From Sandaracinobacter neustonicus (GTDB lineage Bacteria > Pseudomonadota > Alphaproteobacteria > Sphingomonadales > Sphingomonadaceae): DNA of 64,000 nt. Both the position numbers and the translations under genes were made by a program. The stretch covers positions 124,001 through 188,000 of the forward strand of contig NZ_VFSU01000028.1 of assembly GCF_006385875.1 (NCBI RefSeq), read 5' to 3'. Numbering within the stretch: position 1 is the stretch's first letter; each line of letters opens with the position of its first letter. Of this stretch, positions 7,515 to 15,565 are shown in pieces. A model generated the notes under the pieces. The model saw nothing but the letters and a program-made list of their open reading frames with translations, had not been told where the DNA came from and made no database searches.

Positions 7515-8252
7515 TCACTCCCAATCCAACTCCGGCCGCACCAGCTTCAGGCTGTGATCCCGCGCTTTCGCCACCAGAATGTCCGCCAGCGGGCGCGCGC
7601 GGGAGATATGTTCGTGCAGGTTTGGCAGGTTGATTTGCCGCCACACCACGGTGCGGCCGAAGCCGCGGGCTTCGGCCTCGCTCAGGTGGCGGAACTGGGC
7701 GTAGAAGCTGGTGGGGTCGGTTTCGGCGGCGCGCCAATAGCTCATGAAGCGGTCAAGGAACCAATGTTCCAGATCTTCCTCGGTGGCGTCCAGATAGAGG
7801 AGGCTGTCCAGCGCGTGGATCACGCGGCTGTCGCCTGAAACAGGGGCGAAGCCCAGGCCTTCCACCAGCAGGATGTCGGGCCGGTCGATCCGGCGGGTGA
7901 GGGCCGGGTCCACATCGTAAAGGCTGTGCGAATAGGCGGGCACCTCCACCGGGCCGTTGCGGGCGGCTTCCAGCGTGGCGGCGAGCCGGGCTGAATCATA
8001 GCTTTCCGGGAAGCCCTTGCGCATCAGCAGGCCGCGCGATTCCAGTTCGGCATTGGGGAACAGAAAGCCGTCCGTCTGGATCACCTCCACCCGCCAATAG
8101 GGGGCCAGCGCGGCGGCCAGTGAGGCTGCAAGGGTGGATTTCCCCACCGCGACCGAGCCTGTCAGCCCGGCGATGGTGGGGCCATGCACCCCGTCGCCAT
8201 GGCGCGTGGCGACGAGCGCTGCCAGTTGCTCGACACTTATCGGGCGGGCCAT
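7515..8252 (-). CDS. coaA: Type I pantothenate kinase
   Basis: ATP-dependent phosphorylation of pantothenate, the first step of coenzyme A synthesis, in the cytoplasm. Walker A GSVAVGKST is at residues 32-40, followed by the CoaA hallmarks TDGFLFPNAELESRGLLMRK / GFPESYD and the C-terminal VVWRQINLPNLHEHI. Length from the chosen ATG is 245 aa, shorter than the E. coli enzyme (316 aa) because the N-terminal helical region is reduced. An in-frame start 96 bases upstream would add a stretch that looks non-coding (HRRRITGSC). No strong ribosome-binding site is visible for either start, so the N-terminus is uncertain. Confidence 0.85.
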   Translation of the reverse strand: MARPISVEQLAALVATRHGDGVHGPTIAGLTGSVAVGKSTLAASLAAALAPYWRVEVIQTDGFLFPNAELESRGLLMRKGFPESYDSARLAATLEAARNGPVEVPAYSHSLYDVDPALTRRIDRPDILLVEGLGFAPVSGDSRVIHALDSLLYLDATEEDLEHWFLDRFMSYWRAAETDPTSFYAQFRHLSEAEARGFGRTVVWRQINLPNLHEHISRARPLADILVAKARDHSLKLVRPELDWE

Positions 8253-8381
8253 CGCGCCGCACGAACCTGTGATGCGCCGGCGGTGCCGTGCAGCTTGATG
8301 CCCATCCTCATCGCCGTGCAGGATGGCGCGGTTTTGCCGATTGCTCAAGTCGGCGGGGGCGCATGTCCCCCGCCAACCACC

Positions 8382-10820
8382 TTAAAAGCGATAGCTGATG
8401 GTGCCGCCGAAGGTGCGTGGATCGCCCAGCTGGGCCGAAATCAGCCCGGTGTTGCCCGGCGTAACAGCCAGCGATTCATAGTAATTCTGATCGAAGGCGT
8501 TGCGCACCCAGCCGAAGATATCCAGCGCCTCGTCGCGGAAGCCGAAGCGGAAATTGTGCAGCGAATAGCCGCGGATATCGGTGTAGATCGACCGCGAGGC
8601 GTTGGACGAGAAGGTGGAGCGATAGCTCGCTTCATAGCCCAGATAGACTTCGCCCTGCTTGCCCAGCAGCGTGGCTGGCAGATTGCCTTCCGCGCCCCAC
8701 GAGAAGGACCAGCGCGAAATGCCCGGCAGCCATTGGCCGGAGACGTCGCAATTGGCCGGGCTGTTCGCCCCCGGCGTGGAGGGCGCGCCGATGGGTGTGC
8801 CGCTCGGCCCGCCCGCCAGTTCCGGCGGGCAGGGGGCGTCCACGAACTTCACGAACTGGTGATCGGTGAACGCGCCCGAGAGATAGGCGTTGATCCGCTC
8901 CGACGGGCGGACGGAGAAGTCCGCCTCCACCCCGCGCACCCGCACCTTGTCGGCGTTGGCGAGATAGCCGCGCAGCGTGCTGGAGCCGGAGATGTTGCTG
9001 ATCACGCTGGCCTGAAAGTCGCGGATTTCCGTCCAATAGGCGGCGAGGTTCAGCGTCGCCCGACGGTCCCAGAACTGGCTTTTCAGCCCCAGTTCGAAAT
9101 GATCCACCTTTTCCGGCTTGATCTGCGCCACTTCCAGCGCGGGCAGGCCGTTCGCAAGGTTGGGCACGCCGTTCAGGTTGATGCCGCCCGTCTTGAAGGA
9201 GCGCGCATAGGTCGCATAGCCCAGCACATCGTCGCTGATCTCGTAAGACAGGTTGAGATCGAACGAGAGGTTCCACGCCGAGAAATTCGGTTCGAAATAT
9301 TGCGAGGCTTGCAGTCCGCGCTGCGCGGCGATCCACGGATCGTTGTAATAGGGCGCGGTGGGGCTGTTGCTGACGATCTGCCGTGTGCCGTCCGAGGCAT
9401 TGCCCGTCACCACGGAATCGTAGGAACCGTCCTTCTTGTCATAGTTCAGCCGGATGCCCGGGGAGACGGTGAGGCGGTCCGTCGCCTTCCAGTTCAGCTT
9501 GGCGAAGGTCGCGAGGGAGAGGTTGTCCAGCCGGATGTCATTCTCCGCGATCACCCCGTTCAGCACCGCTGGGTTGCGGGACAAGGCGCTGCTGGGGTTC
9601 AGCAACCACGCGCTGGCGGCGGGGCCGGATTCCTGCACGCCGCTGGTGCGGATCTTCTGGTAGAACAGGAAGCCGCCCACCACCGCGTCGATTGGCCCGG
9701 TTTCGAAGGCATAGCGCAGTTCCTGCGTCCACTGGTCCTGCTTGGTGGGGTTGTTCACCTTGGTGTAGACAGGCAAGCCGGTGAAATCGCGGTCATTCTT
9801 CGGCCCCCAGTCCCAATAGCGCCAGGCCGAGACAGAGGTGAGGCTGCCCGGCCCGACATCCCATTCGGCGCGGATGGAAAGCCCGCCGAGTTCGTTGCGG
9901 GCGGCGATGTCCGCGTCCAGATCGGTCAGCCGGTCGAACGCATTGGTGCTGGGCACTTTATAGCCGGGGAACAGCGCCGTCAGCGCCGCATACTGGCGGC
10001 TGGCGACACGCTGGGTGGTGCCCAGCCGGGCATAAATCTGGCCGCAGCAGATCGGATCCTGCAGGTTCCAGTCGCCGGAGAAGGTGACTCGGAACGTGTC
10101 GGTGGGCTTCCACAGCAGCGCGCCGCGGATACCGATATTGTCCTGCGAATTGATCCATGTGTCGGTCGCGACATTGTAGATCGTGCCGCGCCGGTCCGTC
10201 GCGGAAACGCTGATGCGCGCCGCCAGCTTGTCGGTGATGGGGCCGGAAACGGACGCCTTGGCCTGCTTGAAATTGAAGTTGCCGATGGAGACTTCGGTGC
10301 GCCCCTCGAACTCGAAACTGGGGGCGCGGGTGGTGATGTTGATGGCCCCGGCCGTGGTGTTCTTGCCGTAAAGCGTGCCCTGCGGCCCGCGCAGCACTTC
10401 GATCTGCTCCACATCCACGAAGTCCAGCGTCGCGGACGCGATGCGGTTGTAATAGACCTGATCGACATAGACGCCGACGCCCTGTTCGAAGCCGTCGTTC
10501 GTCAGCCCGAACGGCGCGCCGATACCGCGAATGTTGATGAAGGTGTTGCGCGGGTTGGTGGAGAAGAACTGCAACGAGGGCTGCAACTGCGTCAGGCGGC
10601 TGATGTTGAACACGCCCTTCGCGTCCAGCGTCGCGCCATCCACCACGGAGATGGCAAGCGGCACGTCCTGCACATTTTCCGCACGGCGGCGGGCGGTGAC
10701 GACGATGGCCCCATCATCCGCGAATGCGGCGTCGGCTGCGTCGGCGGCCTCCTCTGCGGCGGCCGGTGCGGCCAGCGCTGCGAGCGCGACGCCCGCGAAA
10801 ATGAAGCTGCGGATGGTCAT
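8382..10820 (-). CDS. TonB-dependent receptor (possible organosulfur uptake)
   Basis: Outer-membrane receptor of 812 aa: signal peptide MTIRSFIFAGVALAALAAPAAA, a TonB-box-like segment DGAIVVTARRR, a plug domain (VEVLRGPQGTLYGKNTTAGAI style: EQIEVLRGPQGTLYGKNTT), and a beta-barrel ending in an aromatic residue (GGTISYRF). The start at 10820 is backed by an AGGGGA site and the signal peptide; the open frame extends 41 codons further but lacks coding character. This plug type is typical of the expanded sphingomonad receptor set, with mostly unknown ligands. It follows the YezD/OscA-like gene by 163 bases and the Rrf2/RBBP9 genes further up, which points to sulfur compounds; the ligand is inferred only from context. 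Confidence 0.88.
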   Translation of the reverse strand: MTIRSFIFAGVALAALAAPAAAEEAADAADAAFADDGAIVVTARRRAENVQDVPLAISVVDGATLDAKGVFNISRLTQLQPSLQFFSTNPRNTFINIRGIGAPFGLTNDGFEQGVGVYVDQVYYNRIASATLDFVDVEQIEVLRGPQGTLYGKNTTAGAINITTRAPSFEFEGRTEVSIGNFNFKQAKASVSGPITDKLAARISVSATDRRGTIYNVATDTWINSQDNIGIRGALLWKPTDTFRVTFSGDWNLQDPICCGQIYARLGTTQRVASRQYAALTALFPGYKVPSTNAFDRLTDLDADIAARNELGGLSIRAEWDVGPGSLTSVSAWRYWDWGPKNDRDFTGLPVYTKVNNPTKQDQWTQELRYAFETGPIDAVVGGFLFYQKIRTSGVQESGPAASAWLLNPSSALSRNPAVLNGVIAENDIRLDNLSLATFAKLNWKATDRLTVSPGIRLNYDKKDGSYDSVVTGNASDGTRQIVSNSPTAPYYNDPWIAAQRGLQASQYFEPNFSAWNLSFDLNLSYEISDDVLGYATYARSFKTGGINLNGVPNLANGLPALEVAQIKPEKVDHFELGLKSQFWDRRATLNLAAYWTEIRDFQASVISNISGSSTLRGYLANADKVRVRGVEADFSVRPSERINAYLSGAFTDHQFVKFVDAPCPPELAGGPSGTPIGAPSTPGANSPANCDVSGQWLPGISRWSFSWGAEGNLPATLLGKQGEVYLGYEASYRSTFSSNASRSIYTDIRGYSLHNFRFGFRDEALDIFGWVRNAFDQNYYESLAVTPGNTGLISAQLGDPRTFGGTISYRF

Positions 10821-10983
10821 GCGAAAATCCCCTGAATCCCTGATGCGCCCTGAACGGGCTGATTGATTGCGTGTGCGCCCGCCGTCCCTGCGGGCAGGCG
10901 GGTGGACGGCCCTTTCCGGGGCCGCCGAAGCGAAGTTGAACAAGCGGAGCGGCGCCGGTCGTCCGGTGGCCGCGCCAGTTGGG

Positions 10984-11163
10984 TCAGTTGTTTGGAAAGC
11001 GGGTGCGTTCCGTTACGTCGATCTGCACCAGCCGCCCTTCATGTACCGTCAGGCGGATGTCGCCGAAGCGCACGCGGCCCAGCGCCTCCACGATCAGGGA
11101 AACGGCCGAGTCAGGCACCGGCTCCGGGCGTGGCGAATCCTTACGAAGCGGCTGCGTCACCAT
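10984..11163 (-). CDS. YezD / OscA-like small protein (DUF2292, 59 aa)
   Basis: A small gene translated here directly from the minus strand: it begins MVTQPLRKDSPRPEPVPDSA and ends with VRFGDIRLTVHEGRLVQIDV then TERTRFPNN. The pattern of a short helix, G-x-I-x-(L/V)-x-V-(H/Q)-(E/D)-G-(R/K)-(L/V)-V-Q-I-(D)-x-T-E-(R/K) is that of the DUF2292/YezD family. The family includes OscA of Pseudomonas, needed for using organosulfur compounds under stress. It overlaps the upstream hydrolase gene: ATG at 11163, or GTG at 11160 which would give a 4-base GTGA overlap. Its exact biochemical role is not known. Confidence 0.78.
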   Translation of the reverse strand: MVTQPLRKDSPRPEPVPDSAVSLIVEALGRVRFGDIRLTVHEGRLVQIDVTERTRFPNN

Positions 11164-11849
11164 GGTCGGGCCTCCGGTTGCGGGTCGGCTGTGCGGGAAT
11201 GAAAACGGGCCGCGTCTGCCAGCGACCGCTCCGCGTCGGCGCGCAGGCTGGCGCTGTCGCCCAGCCGGTCGATCAGGGAAATGCCCAGCGGCCAGTCCCC
11301 CAGCCCGCTGTCAGCGTTGATGTGGCCTGCGTGCCCGGCATCCACCAGATGGCTGCCCCAGCTCCGCGCAAAACGGGCTGAGCGCTCAAAACTGGCGTGC
11401 GGATCGTTGCGGCTGGCCACAAGGATGGAGGGGAAGGGCAGCGGCCCGGCGGGCACCGGCGCGAACTGGCGCAGCGGCGGCCCGGCCAGCGCCGAATCCG
11501 CATCCGCCGGGGCCACCAGCAGCGCGCCCGCTACCGAATCCCGCGCCGCGATCCCGGCCAGCGCTGCCCACCAGCCGATGGCGATGCAGCCAAGGCTGTG
11601 CCCCACCAGAATCACCGGCTGGCGCGCGGCGCGGACGGTCTGATCGATCCGCTGCACCCACAGCTGGCGATCCGGCGTGTCCCACAGGCCCAGATCGACA
11701 CGGGAAAACCAGGGGTAAAGCTGTTCCCAGCGGCTCTGCCAATGGCCGGGGCCGCTGTTGTTCAGGCCGGGGATGTTCAGGATCTGCGGTGTCCCGCCAC
11801 GCGCGGGGCCTCCGGGTTGATCGGCGGCGAATCGGCTGCTGTTCGGCAT
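11157..11849 (-). CDS. RBBP9/YdeN-family serine hydrolase
   Basis: Alpha/beta-hydrolase of 230 aa. The opening ILNIPGLNNSGPGHWQSRWE, the nucleophile elbow GHSLG, the acid in SRNDPHASFE and the catalytic His region GHAGHINADSGLG are the recurring blocks of the RBBP9/YdeN group (PF06821). The start at 11849 has a GGGAGA site; longer in-frame extension overlaps a hairpin and is unlikely. In proteobacteria this family is often found beside sulfate or sulfonate uptake genes and YezD; here it is directly coupled to the YezD-like gene. The substrate is unknown. Confidence 0.83.
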   Translation of the reverse strand: MPNSSRFAADQPGGPARGGTPQILNIPGLNNSGPGHWQSRWEQLYPWFSRVDLGLWDTPDRQLWVQRIDQTVRAARQPVILVGHSLGCIAIGWWAALAGIAARDSVAGALLVAPADADSALAGPPLRQFAPVPAGPLPFPSILVASRNDPHASFERSARFARSWGSHLVDAGHAGHINADSGLGDWPLGISLIDRLGDSASLRADAERSLADAARFHSRTADPQPEARPW

Positions 11850-11951
11850 CGTCGTCTCCCTTCCTGATGATGGAGGGGAGCCTAACTCAATCGCAACTGT
11901 AGACAAGTGGAGCGGCCCCAAGCAGTTCTTGGGCCGGTTAAAGCGATCCTA
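11850..11951 (-). promoter_or_regulatory. Leader between Rrf2 regulator and hydrolase, with hairpin
   Basis: About 100 bases upstream of the hydrolase start. A hairpin GGCCCCAAG-cagtt-CTTGGGCC (11914-11935, one bulged base) follows the Rrf2 gene stop and could end or slow its transcript. The AT-richer TAACTCAATCGCAACTGTAGAC stretch between the hairpin and the ribosome-binding site is a candidate place for a regulator or promoter. No consensus was recognised with confidence. Confidence 0.4.
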
Positions 11952-12416
11952 TTACTGGACGGGTTGCGCGGGTGCCTCTGCCCGCTGCGACGGCAGTTCC
12001 ACCTGCCCCGGCAGCGGATCGGCCAGCGTCAGCCGGTCCAGCACGTCTGCAGTGGCGTCGCGCACGGCCAGCATCACCAGCCGCAGATGGCATTCGCTTT
12101 CCGGCACGCAATTGTCGCAAGGCTCATAGGCCAGTCGCGCCGCGCAGGGCACCAGCGCGAGGGAACCACGGGTGATGCGCACGATGTCGCCATAGCTGAT
12201 GGCGGAAGGCTCCCGCTCCAGCCAGTAACCGCCCGCCCGGCCGCGCTTGGTGCCGATGATGCCTTCGCGGGACAGTTCAGACAGGATCACGGTGAGGAAT
12301 TTGCGCGGAATCCGCTGGCTGTCGGCGATTTCGCCGATCTGCACAGGGCCTTCGCCATAGCGACCCGCCAGATAGAGGAGCGCCCGCATGGCGTAACGCG
12401 ACTTCATGTTCAGCAT
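11952..12416 (-). CDS. Rrf2-family transcriptional regulator
   Basis: Winged-helix regulator of 154 aa. MKSRYAMRALLYLA and the recognition region KRGRAGGYWL are clear Rrf2 features. It carries four cysteines in a tight pattern (PCAARLAYEPCDNCVPESEC), which in Rrf2 proteins such as IscR/NsrR often hold an iron-sulfur cluster or sense thiols. Together with the downstream hydrolase, YezD-like protein and receptor it may act as a CymR-like sulfur or cysteine-status regulator; this is inference. Start choice between ATG codons at 12431, 12416 and 12407 is uncertain; 12416 gives the usual MLxMKxRYA N-terminus. Confidence 0.85.
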   Translation of the reverse strand: MLNMKSRYAMRALLYLAGRYGEGPVQIGEIADSQRIPRKFLTVILSELSREGIIGTKRGRAGGYWLEREPSAISYGDIVRITRGSLALVPCAARLAYEPCDNCVPESECHLRLVMLAVRDATADVLDRLTLADPLPGQVELPSQRAEAPAQPVQ

Positions 12417-12595
12417 CGTGGCCAAGGCCATGCGCCCAAGCAGGCTTCATATCAACCCATTCGGCAGAGTTTGTCCGCACCCCCGCCACTTCAAAAGCGG
12501 ACTGTTGCGCCGTCGGCACTCAGGCTGGCACTCAAAACAGGTGCGCGAAGGCGCTGGCTCGCCCTAAGGAACGCGTGAAAAACAGGAGAATTGCC

Positions 12596-13606
12596 ATGCC
12601 GTTTCGCACCCGGATCACCGATATGCTGGGGATCGAGCACCCGATCGTTCAGGGGGGGATGCAGTCCATCGGCGTCGCCGAACTCGCGTCCGCCGTTTCC
12701 AACGCGGGCGGCCTCGGCATCCTGACGGCGCTCACCCAGCCCAGCCCCGCTGCGCTCGCAGCCGAAATCGAACGCTGCCGGGGGATGACGCAAAAGCCCT
12801 TCGGCGTGAACGTCACCGTGTTCCCCACCACCATGTCGCCCGATTATGTCGGCTTCGCCAAGGCCGCTCTCGATGCCGGGGTGCGCATCTTCGAAACCGC
12901 CGGCACGCAGGCCGTCGCCGAAGTGTGGGAAGTGGTGAAGGCGGTGCCCGGCACCGTGATCCTGCACAAATGCACCGCAGTCCGCCACGCGCTGTCCGCC
13001 GAGCGCAAGGGCGTGGACATCATCTCCATCGACGGCTTCGAATGCGCGGGCCACCCCGGCGAAGACGATATCCCCGGCCTGATCCTGATCCCGGCCGCGG
13101 CAGACAAGGTGAAAATCCCCATGCTCGCCTCCGGCGGCTTCGGAGACGGGCGCGGCCTTGTCGCCGCGCTGGCGTTGGGCGCGGAAGGCATCAACATGGG
13201 CACCCGCTTCTGCGCCACCGCCGAAGCCCCCATCCACCCCAACGTGAAACAGAAGTATCTGGAGAATGACGAACGCGGCTCGCACCTGATCTTCCGCAAC
13301 TTCCACAACACCGCCCGCGTCGGCAAATCCGACGTCTCAGACGAAGTGGTGCGCCGCCTGAAAAACCCGGACGCCAAATTCGAAGACGTGCGCGAACTCG
13401 TCTCCGGCGTGGCCGGCAAGGAGCTTCTGCAAACCGGCGACCTGTCCAAGGGCGTGTTCTGGGCCGGCATGGTGCAAGGCCTGATCCACGACATCCCCAC
13501 CTGCGAACAGCTGATCAACCGCATCATCAGCGAAGCCGACGCCATTCTGGACCAACGACTGGCCGGGTTCCGCACGGGGGCTGCGGGGGCGACGAAGGCG
13601 GCCTGA
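12596..13606 (+). CDS. Nitronate monooxygenase family protein
   Basis: FMN-dependent TIM-barrel oxygenase (2-nitropropane dioxygenase / nitronate monooxygenase family), 336 aa. Visible blocks are EHPIVQGGMQSIGVAELASA at the N-terminus, the glycine-rich SNAGGLGILTA, IISIDGFECAGHPGEDDIPG, and the FMN-phosphate segment LASGGFGDGRGLVAALALGA. The start ATG has an AGGAG site 7 bases upstream. Family members oxidise alkyl nitronates such as propionate-3-nitronate; FabK-type enoyl-ACP reductases share the fold but usually lack the GFECAGHPGEDD block. It diverges from the Rrf2 gene across about 180 bases. Confidence 0.87.
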   Translation: MPFRTRITDMLGIEHPIVQGGMQSIGVAELASAVSNAGGLGILTALTQPSPAALAAEIERCRGMTQKPFGVNVTVFPTTMSPDYVGFAKAALDAGVRIFETAGTQAVAEVWEVVKAVPGTVILHKCTAVRHALSAERKGVDIISIDGFECAGHPGEDDIPGLILIPAAADKVKIPMLASGGFGDGRGLVAALALGAEGINMGTRFCATAEAPIHPNVKQKYLENDERGSHLIFRNFHNTARVGKSDVSDEVVRRLKNPDAKFEDVRELVSGVAGKELLQTGDLSKGVFWAGMVQGLIHDIPTCEQLINRIISEADAILDQRLAGFRTGAAGATKAA

Positions 13607-13988
13607 TTTGCAGCGGGCGACGTTGGGGTAGAGCGGTGGGCGTTGAGATGAGGGGGCTTTACCCCCTCAAACTCCCCCAGCAGGGAAATGATTTCCCTGC
13701 ACCCTCAAAATTGGCGTCACGCCAAGCCTCTAGCCCCGTGCGTGTGATCATCTTCGATTGCCTGCGGCGCTACGAAGCTCTCTCCCCCTGCAAGGGGGAG
13801 AGATGGAGAGGGGGTGTCACCGCAGGGCCCGATCCGCTGACGTCACAACGCGCGCAACAGAAGCGCCGCAGGCCATAAACCCCCAACCTCGTACCAAGCG
13901 GATGGCCCCCACCCCAACCCCTCCCCTAAAGGAGGAGGGGCTAAGAAAACGTCGGGGGTGCGAGCGGCGTCACGCCCCTGCCGGGGTG
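13607..13988. repeat. Mosaic intergenic repeat, copy B (enters cydC 3' end)
   Basis: Gene-free stretch between convergent nitronate monooxygenase and cydC. It has the GCAGGGAAATGATTTCCCTG module (13680-13699), GATTGCCTGCGGCGC (13756-13770), a CTCTCCCCCTGCAAGGGGGAGAG hairpin, GCGCCGCAGGC (13863-13873), and the CCCCACCCCAACCCCTCCCC-TAAA-GGAGGAGGGGC module (to about 13941). The last module, GGCGTCACGCCCCTGCCGGG (13967-13986), extends into the cydC reading frame and contains its stop codon. Confidence 0.8.
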
Positions 13989-15565
13989 AAGGGGTGGAAC
14001 CCTTTCATTTCCAACCCAGCCACCCCGCGCATCGCCGGCCGATGCGTCGCGATCACCGCACCCGCCCCGGTCTCCGCCAGCCAAGCCGTCAACCGGCGCG
14101 CCAGTTCCGCTTCCGTCGCGGCGTCCAGCCCTTCGCTGGGTTCGTCCAGCAGCAGCCATGGGCGGCCTGCCAGCAGGGCGCGGGCCAGTGCCAACCGCTT
14201 GCGCTGCCCGCCTGACAGGCGCGCGCCGCTGTCGCCGAGGAAAGTAGAAAGGCCGTGGGGCAGGGCGCGGACATCTGCGCTGAGGCAGGCGGTTTCCAGC
14301 GCAGCCCACAGCTGCGCTTCAGAGAGGCCGGGTCGGGCGAGGCGGAGATTGTCCTCCACGCTGCCCGCGATCAGCGCCGGGTCTTGTCGGGCCAGCGCGA
14401 ATTGCGCGCTGAGGCTCTCAAACTGCAACTGGCGCGGATCTTCGCCGTTTACCGCCAGCGGCTCGGGGGCGTCGGTGCGCAGGCCCGCCAGCGTTTCGAG
14501 GATGCGCGTTTTGCCGGAGCCGGAGGGGCCGGTGAGCGCCAGCGTCTGCCCCGGCTCCAGCCGCAGCCCGTCGATCTCGATTGGCTGCGCGCCGGGTGGC
14601 AGATGGCGGCGCCGCGGCTCCGGCTCTGCGGAGAGCGCTTCCAGCCGGGCGAGGCCGGTGCGGGTGCGGGCTTCCTCCAGCCGGAAGCGCAGCGGCCCGG
14701 CCATCGCTTCAACGGCGACGAGGACGGCCAGCGCAGCTGCTGCCGCCGCCGGGGCGTTGCCGGGCGCGGCCGCGAAAATCAGCGCGGCGAGCAGCGGGCC
14801 GCACAACGCCAGCAGCCCGGCGGCGAACGCGGAGCCGCGCGCGGCGGCGCGGCGGGCCTGATCCATCCGCTCTGCGGTAGCGCGAAGCTGGGCGGTGGCG
14901 GTGTCGGCAAGGCCATAGATGGCGAGTTCGGGGCCGCCCGACAGCAGTTCGGCGAGTTCGGCCTTCAGCTGGCCATGCAGGCGCTGCGCGTCGGCGGCGG
15001 GCCTGTCCACGAAGCGGCGGGCGATGCGGGCCGTGGCCCATGGCAGCGCCAGAAACACCAGCGCTAGCGGGGCCAGCGCCAGCGGGCTGGCCCATGCCGC
15101 AAGGATCAGCGCGATGGCGATGGCCGCCAGCGCGGCGGGGCGGGCGGGGGCCTGCACCAGCCGGGCTTCCACCGCGTCGATATCGGCCGTCAGCCGGGCG
15201 ACGGCTTCGCCCGATGTGAGCGGGCGCGCCTGCCGTGGGTCCAGCGCGGCGAGGCGGCCGATCAGGCCGGTGCGGACTTCCGCCAGCGCAAAGAAGGCCG
15301 CCTTGTGGGAGAGCAACCGTTCGCCATAGCGCCCGGCGGTGCGGACGATGGCCGAGAGGCGGATGAAGGCGGAGGGGATCAGATAGTTGAAGGCGGCTGC
15401 CGCCCCGGCGAGGCCCGCCAGTCCGGCGCCTGCAAGGAACCAGCCGGAGAGGCCGAGCAGGATGGACCCGGCCAGCGCGGCTGCGACAGCGCAGGCGATG
15501 GCGCGGCGCATGGTGCGCGCCTGAGCGGCAGCCTGTTCGGCGATCAGGGCGTCGATCTCGCTCAT
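13970..15565 (-). CDS. cydC: Thiol reductant ABC exporter subunit CydC
   Basis: Half-transporter of 531 aa: an N-terminal membrane region of six segments (about residues 20-300) and an ATP-binding domain with Walker A GPSGSGKT, signature LSGGQRKRLALARAL, Walker B WLLLDEPSEGLD and the H-loop ATHR. With CydD it exports cysteine/glutathione to the periplasm, needed for assembly of cytochrome bd. It overlaps cydD by 4 bases (ATGA). The last residues (HPFTPAGA) and the stop codon are encoded by an intergenic repeat module, so the C-terminus has been set by repeat insertion. Confidence 0.87.
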   Translation of the reverse strand: MSEIDALIAEQAAAQARTMRRAIACAVAAALAGSILLGLSGWFLAGAGLAGLAGAAAAFNYLIPSAFIRLSAIVRTAGRYGERLLSHKAAFFALAEVRTGLIGRLAALDPRQARPLTSGEAVARLTADIDAVEARLVQAPARPAALAAIAIALILAAWASPLALAPLALVFLALPWATARIARRFVDRPAADAQRLHGQLKAELAELLSGGPELAIYGLADTATAQLRATAERMDQARRAAARGSAFAAGLLALCGPLLAALIFAAAPGNAPAAAAAALAVLVAVEAMAGPLRFRLEEARTRTGLARLEALSAEPEPRRRHLPPGAQPIEIDGLRLEPGQTLALTGPSGSGKTRILETLAGLRTDAPEPLAVNGEDPRQLQFESLSAQFALARQDPALIAGSVEDNLRLARPGLSEAQLWAALETACLSADVRALPHGLSTFLGDSGARLSGGQRKRLALARALLAGRPWLLLDEPSEGLDAATEAELARRLTAWLAETGAGAVIATHRPAMRGVAGLEMKGFHPFTPAGA

